The notes under the pieces were generated by a model, which was not told the origin of the DNA, made no database searches, and was given only the letters and a program-made list of their open reading frames with translations. Below are positions 20,501 through 26,375 of a DNA stretch of 26,375 nt, in pieces. Numbering within the stretch: position 1 is the stretch's first letter; every line of letters begins with the position of its first letter. Source of the stretch: Spirogloea muscicola (lineage: Eukaryota; Streptophyta; Zygnematophyceae; Spirogloeales; Spirogloeaceae); NCBI GenBank assembly GCA_009602725.1, contig WELB01000039.1:693106-719480 (forward strand). The letters run 5' to 3'. The position numbers and the translations under genes are program-made.

Positions 20501-22203
20501 GTCCACCCGTGCCGGCGCCCTTGGAGAGGTCAATGAGGCCGAGCTTCGCCCGCATCGCCGAGATGACAAGGTGCAGCAGCCCCAGCTTGCCCCTCAGGTC
20601 GCCAATCTACGCTTCCAGGAGCCAGTCATGGCCACCGGGCCTCAGAGCCAGCCGCGGGCTTTCTATCTGATCGACAGAACTTGTGGGACCTGGCCCTGAC
20701 CTTCAGGAACTTGGGTACGCCGTACTCCTCCTCCTGCTGCAGGCGGCTCGTGCGCACGAAGCGGTTCACATATGTCGCCTTGCCGTCCTTGATGCGCACG
20801 CCATGGAGCATTCTGCAGCATGTTGTGGCAGCTAAAGATGTAGGTGAGACCATGAAGACGGAATGATGCACCAAGGGCTCCTTAATGGAAAAGAGTACAA
20901 GCCCTCTCTTTGTGCTTGACATGTTACTGATAGGGGCAGTCAAGTAACGGGGCTGATCGTAAAATCAGACGTTTCCTGCTCCGGAGGGAGCTGACACAAG
21001 GACAGGATTGCCCAGAGTTCTTGATCAATGCAAACAAAGCAGTAATAGATGCAGGGCTATCACCTTCTTCATTTGGCAAAACCTTTAGGCTTTTCTGAAT
21101 CACTACTGCCCGAGATGCTGAGCGCACTCACCCGTCGCCATCAAAGCTGCAACAGCGCCCCGGCCGCCACCGTGAGCACAGGAGCAAGGAACCGCAGCCT
21201 ACTGGTCAGTCAGGTTGGAAGTAGGGTAGATGCAGCGTAAGGCCCACTCTTTTGGCAGACTGCACCAGACCACCCTCACAGAGCTGCCGAGCTACTAAAA
21301 GCGACCGTGCATTGCAAATATTAGCAGAGCATGGCAACACAGCAGCAATAGGCGGTAGCAAGCATCAACTCAGACGTGATAAGAATGACAGTAGCATGGA
21401 GCCTCACAAGTGGTACTGTCCTTTGGGCTCAAAGCGGGGATTGGGGCCGTTGCGCACGAATTCTCCATTGAGGCACTCCTAGGGAGCGAATGGGACATGC
21501 CGCGCTGTCTTAAGCTTGACAGATATTCATCCCCCTGATACATTGCCACTCATTCGTGAAATTGCCACCTATCTGCAACCCAGCTAATGGAAGCAGAAGC
21601 CCATGGGCAGCCCGAGCTGACTTGCCCAAGAGCAGCTGCCTGCGTTCCACTTGCTTTCCAACAATGCAAGCAGCAAGTTGGACGCCAATTGGACAGCCAA
21701 TTGGCCAAGTGGACACCTACGCCTCCTTGCGGTGTCATGCCGCCCAAGGCATGCAGCATGCCACCGTGCTGCAGCCGCCGCCTCCTTTGGAGGGCAGCAT
21801 CAAGCAGATGCAGGAGCCTCACCGGCAGCTCGCCCACAACGGGAAGGCCGACGCCGGCGCCCAGTGGGAGCTCGGGCACTGGCCCATAGTTGCCGAGCAG
21901 CAAGCGGCTGCGGCCCAGCTGCGGGCTCGTCAGAACCGCCAGGCCGTGGGCCGCTCGCTCGAGCGCGTCCAGCGCCACGCTAGCCAGCGACCACCGCCTC
22001 GCCGCTCCGGCCTTGGCCCCCGCTGCCGGCCGCTGGCTGGCAACCAGCAATGGCTTCTCGTCGCCGATGGCGCCGTCGCTGACGGCCTCCCCGCCAGCTC
22101 CCATGGCGGCGTGCCTGCTGGAGACGCCGCCTGCTACTGCGGTCTGGCCACGTTGAGGCGGTTTGGAGTTGGCCACGGTTGGAGAAAGAAGACTACCAGT
22201 CAT
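17552..22203 (-). CDS. CCD1: CCD1-type carotenoid cleavage dioxygenase, 13 exons, complete
   Basis: Exons on the minus strand: 22203-21823, 21478-21408, 21146-21132, 20812-20701, 20606-20507, 20346-20284, 19973-19863, 19555-19368, 19159-19024, 18807-18690, 18475-18374, 18153-17929 and 17720-17552. All introns are GT-AG and the total is 1791 nt (596 residues). Family motifs in order: [93 protein letters not shown] and [10 protein letters not shown]. The four iron ligands are H277, H326, H391 and H572. Their spacing (49, 65, 181) is close to that of VP14-type enzymes. The wording ([25 protein letters not shown], TSRLxQEE) is nearest plant CCD1, which cleaves carotenoids or apocarotenoids, often in the cytosol. 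Location and substrate here are inference. The start at 22203 is chosen because the frame upstream is simple repeat. Confidence 0.9.
21132..21146 (-). other. 15-nt microexon of CCD1
   Basis: On the minus strand CTTTGATGGCGACGG is flanked by CAG and GTGAGTG. It is the only source in the region for the conserved FDGDG motif. It joins in phase to both neighbours: the TT ending exon 2 gives Phe, and the final GG plus A gives Gly before MLHGVR. Confidence 0.85.
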
Positions 22204-22640
22204 CCCCCCCTCCCTTCTCTCTCTCTCTCTCGCTCGCTCGCGCGCGCGCTCTGCCTCACTTCCCTCCCCACGTCTCTGTCTCCCATCTCCCTGGAAGCGC
22301 TGCTCGTTTCCTGGGGCTCGCCGGCAGCATGTTTGTCGTTCTTTGGTTGTCATTGTTCTTGCCTTGCGCCGTCGTGTCAGCATGTGTGCAGCAGCTCAGG
22401 CCCAGGCTTTCTGGCAAGTAAAGATTTTACATGGTCACTTAAGCCACGGCCCGTCCGCCCCCCACCTCGTCAGCACCCAAAGCCGAGCAGCCGCCACGTG
22501 GAACTTGGGGTTGCGGTAGTTGCCACTTCAACTGTGAGGTAAGCAATCTCTGGCCTCCCGGTGAAGAGGGTCGAAGGAGCCGGAAAGCATGAAGACTGGC
22601 CTCTCACAGCTATGGTTAGCACTCACAGCCATGGTTGGCA
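22204..22640 (-). promoter_or_regulatory. Upstream region of CCD1 with CT/GA and GC repeats
   Basis: Immediately upstream of the chosen start lies a (CT)n-(CGCT)n-(CG)n tract (about 22214-22252), probably in the 5' UTR. Reading through it gives only Arg/Glu repeats, which argues against an earlier start. I see no defined core promoter motif. Confidence 0.4.
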
Positions 22641-22660
22641 CCGTTCAGCTCCTTGGAGAG

Positions 22661-22871
22661 AAGAGAGAAGGCGCGCGGGGCGCATGAATTGAAAGGGAGG
22701 CCAATTCAAGCCAATACATTGTTCAGGCAGAGTCGAGTGCAGACTGAACAATGCTATATAATACGGAGACCTAATCTAAGGTACCTAAGATGACATTAGT
22801 ACCCACGGGTGAGCACAAACAAATCTGACAAGCTAACTTGGGGAGCTGGAGCGCCGCCACGAAAGCCGGAG
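22661..22871 (-). repeat. 211-bp direct repeat, copy 1: LINE tail type D and ORF end
   Basis: It matches 26165-26375 at all but two positions by eye, with a constant offset of 3504. On the minus strand it encodes the ORF end SDLFVLTRGY and stop, then a tail with ATTATATAGCATTGTTCAG and ending in GCGCCCCGCGCGCC. Confidence 0.85.
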
Positions 22872-22960
22872 GCCTGACTTAGAGCGCGCCCTGCACGTTG
22901 ATGAAGAGCCAATGCTTGCGAGCGCTGCAAACTAAGCGAGAGCCGCATTCTATAATATGA
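22796..22960 (-). mobile_element. 5'-truncated REL LINE, type D, C-terminal codons
   Basis: Minus-strand codons YRMRLSLSLQRSQALALHQR then AGRAL and SDLFVLTRGY correspond to the C-terminus of the nuclease ORF of types A and C. The 5' truncation is near 22960. The tail is listed with the 211-bp repeat. Confidence 0.7.
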
Positions 22961-23170
22961 GAAGGGGAAGACGCTTCTACTCACGCTTTTCACAGCGATG
23001 GCCGTGAGTAGCCAGCCCAGAGGAGAAGATGGACAAAATTGAAGGGGCCAGAAAAGTGCTGAAACACACAGTGAGGGCGACGGCTGTGATTGGCCAGCCC
23101 AGAAATGGTCAAAGCAAAGGGGCCAGAAAAGGGTCAAAAGCACACAGCGACTCAGATGGCTACTGGTGCT
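22961..23170 (-). repeat. Decayed LINE tail pieces
   Basis: Repeated GGCCAGCCCAG, GGGGCCAGAAAAG and CACACAG(C/T)GA motifs resemble the middle of type A tails in reverse order and appear at least twice. No coding sequence was recognised. Confidence 0.45.
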
Positions 23171-23174
23171 CAAT

Positions 23175-23405
23175 GCCCCCCTGTTGAGCAGCCGCAGGTC
23201 GGAGTAATTAGTCTCCGGGTACTGGGTCCCTGTCTATAGCCAGAGGCTGAAGCCAGGGTGCGACTGGTACGCAGATGCAAGGCGTGTGCCATTGACCGTG
23301 CAGTAATACTGCCAGGCGTATGCGATACATCTTGGCAAGAGAGCCTGCCGCACAAATTTTGGACCTTGTCCAATCTAAGTGGGCTGGCTTCGTCAAGGAG
23401 ACTAG
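23175..23405 (-). mobile_element. REL-LINE C-terminal relic
   Basis: Minus-strand AGSLAKMYRIRLAVLLHGQ then CCACACCTTGCATC-type codons parallel AGSLAQVYRMRLAVSLQRS of the type A copy. The frame shifts after the first third, and the ending (CTGCGGCTGCTCAAC) equals the SDLRLLN-like end. It is older than the 14.9-kb copy. Confidence 0.6.
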
Positions 23406-23419
23406 TATCCTGCACTTTG

Positions 23420-23904
23420 CGCTATCTGGCCATTTCTGACCATGTACGTTCCTTTGGGCTGGCCTCTCATAGCCATTGCCGTAAAGCGGAAGAGGTGTTT
23501 CTATGGGCTGGCCTTCACCCCTGTAGGAGAGCCACTTCTTCTTTCACAGCCCTCGCCCCTTTGAAATGTTTCCTTCTTCATGGCCTTACATTGCAAGAAC
23601 TGCTTGTTCGACACCAAGAAAGAAAGATAATATCAGCTTTGTCAAAGTAAGGGAGAGAAAGTAAGGCAACGGGTGTGAGAAAGTAAAATTTAAAAGGGGG
23701 CGAGGGCTGTGAGAAGAAGATTGTGGCTCTCCGAAAGGGGGCAAGGGCTGTGACAAGGATGGTTGGGTGGCGGCACACGTGTCCATATAAGTTGGACTTA
23801 CGTGTGCCGCCCTGCTGATGGTGCAGCCCTGTGATCTTAACTGACAGAATTCTGCATGAACGTGATATTTGACTTCGACAAAAGATGCACCCCCAGCGGG
23901 ACCT
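23420..23904. other. Repeat-derived filler between LINE fragments
   Basis: It contains TTTGGGCTGGCCTCTCATAGCC, TTCACAGCCCTCGCCCCTTT and the reversed form GGGGGCGAGGGCTGTGAGAAG. These look like tail ends of the same LINEs in both orientations. No gene seen. Confidence 0.4.
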
Positions 23905-24395
23905 CTGTGTTAGGTCCGGCATCGACACACATCGCTGGCCACGCAGTGGGCAGTGCAGAACAAAGAAAGCTGCAGCACTACTTCAATTACCCCCGATGCG
24001 ATCAGCTCCTGCCAGCTGCAGTCGACATCTTTGGCTGTTTAGGTCCTCGCTTCCATACTATCCAGAATATTGCCAACCTAGGCTATGCACACCGTGCAGA
24101 TGTGTTTCCGGCCGAGATGGGCTTGCCAGCTGCATATTTGTCGTTCTTGCGACGACGAGTTTTCGCCTGTTTGCAGCGTGCTCAGGCTGTTGCTTTGCAC
24201 CAGAAAGCTGGGCGAGCTGTAGTTGGTGGCAGAAGGGATTCGTATCTGCCGTCTAGTATTCAGGCATCGATTAGCGACTTCTATGTATTGACCCGTGGTT
24301 ACTGAGCGGGTCAAGCTGCTGTACGTGATGTACGTCTTCACATGTGCCTGCCTTTGTAGTTAACCATTTGGGCTTTGTTTGTTTCAAATACACGA
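23905..24395 (+). mobile_element. 5'-truncated REL LINE, type C, second copy
   Basis: From GGTCCGGCATCGACACACAT the plus strand closely follows the type C copy at 5930-6411. It encodes ASTHIAGHAVGSAEQRKLQH, then LPAAVDIFGCLGPRFHT, then FPAEMGLPAAYLSFLRR, ending SDFYVLTRGY and stop at 24305. One residue is missing relative to the first copy, but the frame is kept. It is truncated more deeply and lacks the two acidic nuclease motifs. The tail GAGCGGGTCAAGCTGCTG reaches AAATACAC near 24392. Confidence 0.75.
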
Positions 24396-24469
24396 AACTT
24401 TTCTGTTGCTCAAGAAAGGAGAGAGATGCTTCCATCCGTGGCTGGGAGAGGCCAGCACTGCATAAAGAA

Positions 24470-24565
24470 TCAACAAATTTCGATGGGGCCAGGGAAAGCG
24501 CTCAAAGCACACAGGGAATTAAGTAGGTACGAAACACTCAGTAACCCCTGCTAAGCAGCTCTTAC
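24470..24565 (-). repeat. Diverged LINE tail type A
   Basis: GGGGCCAGGGAAAGCGCTC, AAGCACACAGGGAA and TACGAAACACTCAGTAACCC followed by TGCTAAGCAGC is a reversed, older type A tail that reaches the last ORF codons. Confidence 0.6.
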
Positions 24566-24682
24566 AGACGCTCTTTTAATATTCCTCGTGCATGTATAAA
24601 CAGCCGTGGGTCGAAGTAGCTGGTCTCCTGGTAGTGGGTCCCCTGTTTGAAAGAAGATGCCAAAACGTCAATTTCTTGCATG

Positions 24683-24731
24683 GTCGCATTTGGCCTAGCG
24701 GTCAAACCGGCCTATCCGGCCCGACTGCGAC
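24683..24731 (+). other. tRNA-like sequence with box A and pairing ends, no box B
   Basis: TGGCCTAGCGG (24691-24701) fits the RNA polymerase III box A consensus. The ends GTCGCA (24683-24688) and TGCGAC (24726-24731) pair like an acceptor stem, and CCGG/CCGG inside can form a short second stem. At 49 nt it is too short for a tRNA, and no GGTTCRANNCC box B follows. It may be a decayed or deleted tRNA or a tRNA-derived repeat, or chance. Confidence 0.35.
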
Positions 24732-24736
24732 GTCTT

Positions 24737-24885
24737 TGGTTACTGAGTGATCTGTAGCTGCTTTATTTCTTTGTGTGCTTGTTTTTCTTAGCGCTTCCCC
24801 TGGCCCCCTTCTCGTCCTTTGTTGAAATTTTAGGGCTGGCTTTTCCAGCCCCTATTCTCAATGGTCGAGCACTTTCTTTCTTCTT
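24737..24885 (+). repeat. LINE tail type A
   Basis: GGTTACTGAGTGATCTGTAG, then TAGCGCTTCCCCTGGCCCCC, then CCAGCCCCTATTCTCAATGG, ending in GAGCACTTTC. It is followed directly by a type B tail in the same orientation, as at 5237-5466. Confidence 0.75.
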
Positions 24886-25030
24886 TCTCCAGACTTGCAT
24901 ATCCTGACTCGAGGTTACTGAGCGTTCCCTGGCTGGTGTCTTAGTCCTTCGTACTCCGGCTCCTTCAGACCTTGTCCATCCCTTTGGGCTGGCCTTCCCA
25001 GCCACCAGTCAATCTGGCCGCGCTTCCTTT
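24886..25030 (+). repeat. LINE tail type B
   Basis: From CCAGACTTGCATATCCTGAC through GAGCGTTCCCTGGCTGG, TTCGTACTCCGGCTCC and ACCAGTCAATCTGGCCGCGC. This is the only uninterrupted plus-strand type B tail in the window and serves as the reference for the broken one at 5.4-6.5 kb. Confidence 0.75.
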
Positions 25031-25657
25031 CTATCGGCCGGCTGAAACCTCAACCCGAGATTGCCCGCTATCCTGCTGCTGCCGACGCGCCGCCGCCACC
25101 TGCCGCCGCCCGCTGCCGAGCGCCGAAGCGGGTCTCCCCGTCACTCTTGTCCCAACAAGCAAGTGCTCGCCCATTAAGAATAGGGGCTGGAAAAACCAGC
25201 CCGAAAAAGAATGAACAGAATACGAGAAGGGGGCCAGGGGAAGCGCTAAGAAACAGAAACAAAGCAGCTACGAATCACTCAGTAACCTCTGCTAAGCAAC
25301 CGCAGGTCGGAGATGCTAGGCTCGTTGAAGTGGGTCCCCTGGCTTTGTCCCAAAGCTCTCCTCGCGATCCACATGGCTGGCCAAGGCCAAGACGCCACGG
25401 CTCTACGTGGCATCAGAGGAGGCCTCGAGTTGGTGCCGTCAAACTGCCGCAGGCCCTCGAGGCCTCCTCTGATACCATGTAGAGCCGTGACGTCTTGGCC
25501 TTGGCCAGCCATGTTGACCGCGAGGAGAGCTTTGAGACAAGAGCGACCTGGAGACCCGCTTCAGCGCTCAGTAGCGGCGGTGGCGGTAACGAGCGGCGCG
25601 TCTACAGCGGCAGGATGGCGTGCAATGTCAGGTTGGGATCTCAGCTGGTCGAATAAG
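25031..25657. mobile_element. Fold-back fossil: two inverted LTR-end/primer-site arms, split by a LINE tail
   Basis: The left arm (25031-25155 plus 25354-25429) and right arm (25456-25657) are inverted copies with a 26-nt loop. The inner 85 bp agree at about 93 percent by eye and the outer parts less well. On the minus strand the right arm has TGGTATCAGAG (25477-25467) directly after a CA-ending sequence. That is the usual primer-binding site for initiator tRNA-Met next to an LTR of plant Ty1/copia-type elements. Each arm therefore looks like an LTR end plus primer site, head to head, in a fossil LTR retrotransposon fragment. No capsid or polymerase region is present. The family is inference. 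Confidence 0.5.
25156..25344 (-). mobile_element. 189-bp 5'-truncated LINE tail (type A) inserted in the fold-back, TTGTCCCAA duplication
   Basis: TTGTCCCAA occurs at 25147-25155 and 25345-25353. Taking out the insert rejoins the left arm so that it mirrors the right arm across the site. On the minus strand the insert has the last ORF codons (EPSISDLRLLSRGY-like) and the type A tail, ending GGGCGAGCACTTGCTTG. Confidence 0.8.
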
Positions 25658-25689
25658 AGGTTGCGGTCGCCCCTAGATAGGCCAGTGTG

Positions 25690-26124
25690 ACTGCTAGGCC
25701 GAATGTGACCATGCAAGAATCTGACATTTGGCAGGTGGAAGTGTTGAATTTGATGCCAAATCGTCAGGTTCTTCAAACTGAAGGCGTGAGGTGCGTTCAC
25801 GCTTCTTTGTGGGACCCCTTCATCACAACACTCATGCTCGTACATGACCACGCTCGTTCTCAATGCTTTCAGAAGTGTTCACCACAATTGCACTACCACA
25901 TGAGTAGTTTATGAGATGGATGGCTTAGCATAAAGTTTCTGGGTGGGGGTGGAAGAAGGGATAGGGATGAAGCCGTAGGTCGGTAAGATGTCCTGGCCAG
26001 AGTTGGAAAACTGAGGAACGATTGGGTGGGCAAGGCAGTGGTGCCGAGGTGGAGGAAGCCGGAGCGGAGGCGCATCGAGACGCCCTGCTCCTCCCACAGC
26101 GGCCCAGGACCTGCCAGCAGAAGG
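25690..26124. other. Non-repetitive stretch before the last LINE tails
   Basis: No gene or family is recognised. The open frames here are short and lack domains. Confidence 0.4.
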
Positions 26125-26164
26125 GCTCGCCCATTGAGGATAGGGGCTGGACAAGCCAGCCCAA
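26125..26164 (-). repeat. LINE tail type A end
   Basis: GGCTCGCCCATTGAGGATAG then GGGCTGGACAAGCCAGCCC is the reversed end of a type A tail. It abuts a type D tail. Confidence 0.6.
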
Positions 26165-26375
26165 AAGAGAGAAGGCGCGCGGGGCGCATGAATTGAAAGG
26201 GAGGCCAATTCAAGCCAATACATTGTTCAGGCAGAGTCGAGTGCAGACTAAACAATGCTATATAATACGGAGACCTAATCTAAGGTACCTAAGATGACAT
26301 TAGTACCCACGGGTGAGCACAAACAAATCTGACAAGCTAACTTGGGGAGCTGGAGCGCCGCCACGAATGCCGGAG
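26165..26375 (-). repeat. 211-bp direct repeat, copy 2: LINE tail type D and ORF end, running off the window
   Basis: It is nearly identical to 22661-22871 and continues past the window edge. The minus-strand codons again end SDLFVLTRGY. A longer, possibly more complete type D element may lie beyond the right edge. Confidence 0.85.

Noticed and set aside
22204-22383. Earlier start for CCD1 at 22383 adding about 60 residues
   Set aside because: The added part is Arg/Glu/Ala repeat translated from a CT/GA and CG simple repeat, with no transit-peptide look. Met at 22203 is preferred but not proven.
24683-24731. A functional tRNA gene
   Set aside because: It is too short, with no T-arm, no box B and no seven-base anticodon loop.
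25279-25512. Minus-strand open frame across the fold-back as a small gene
   Set aside because: It runs through the LINE insertion and the palindrome arms, so it is a composite of repeats and no cellular domain is visible.

Overview
The window looks like nuclear DNA of a green plant-lineage microbe, most likely a chlorophyte alga. It is GC-rich, with many short GT-AG introns. It carries plant-type organelle genes: a RAF2/pterin-dehydratase-like protein, an mTERF protein and a CCD1-type carotenoid cleavage dioxygenase. The species cannot be read from the sequence.

There are four host genes. (1) The end of a plastid-type pterin-4a-carbinolamine dehydratase-like gene (+, 48-856, three exons, cut by the window edge). 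(2) An mTERF gene (+, 7213-10404, nine exons, 550 residues, in frame throughout). (3) A coiled-coil, acidic protein of unknown function (-, 11091 to about 12044, N-terminus unresolved). (4) A complete CCD1-type dioxygenase (-, 17552-22203, 13 exons, 596 residues), which has all four iron-binding histidines and a 15-nt microexon.

The rest is mostly a graveyard of one superfamily of non-LTR retrotransposons (LINEs) with a C-terminal restriction-like endonuclease (REL). The fullest copy (-, about 2650-5130) carries an N-terminal CCHC/C2H2-like finger, a proline-rich linker and a reverse transcriptase (motifs RPIA, AVDVKNAF, QQGDPL, FADD), broken by several frameshifts. Other copies are 5'-truncated and keep the post-RT region, a C-x-C-x12-H-x3-C knuckle, the PD-(D/E)XK-like nuclease and a 3' tail. 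From the last codons (SRGY, TRDY or TRGY then stop) and the tail sequence I separate four tail types, here called A, B, C and D. They are stacked and nested in blocks at 1965-6835, 12665-16165, 22640-24880 and 24890-26375. Two insertions show clean target-site duplications: GGCTGA around 5467-5724, inside a B tail, and TTGTCCCAA around 25156-25344, inside a fold-back.

The fold-back at 25031-25657 is an inverted pair of arms, each containing or resembling an LTR end followed by an initiator-tRNA-Met-type primer-binding site. It appears to be a fossil of an LTR retrotransposon, later split by a LINE tail. A 211-bp direct repeat (22661-22871 and 26165-26375) is nearly identical and marks the youngest LINE family. 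Small extras are strong hairpins at 1828-1849 and 10567-10643 and a tRNA-like box-A sequence at 24683-24731.

Exon boundaries were inferred by eye from splice sites, reading frame and remembered family motifs. No alignment or database search was run.
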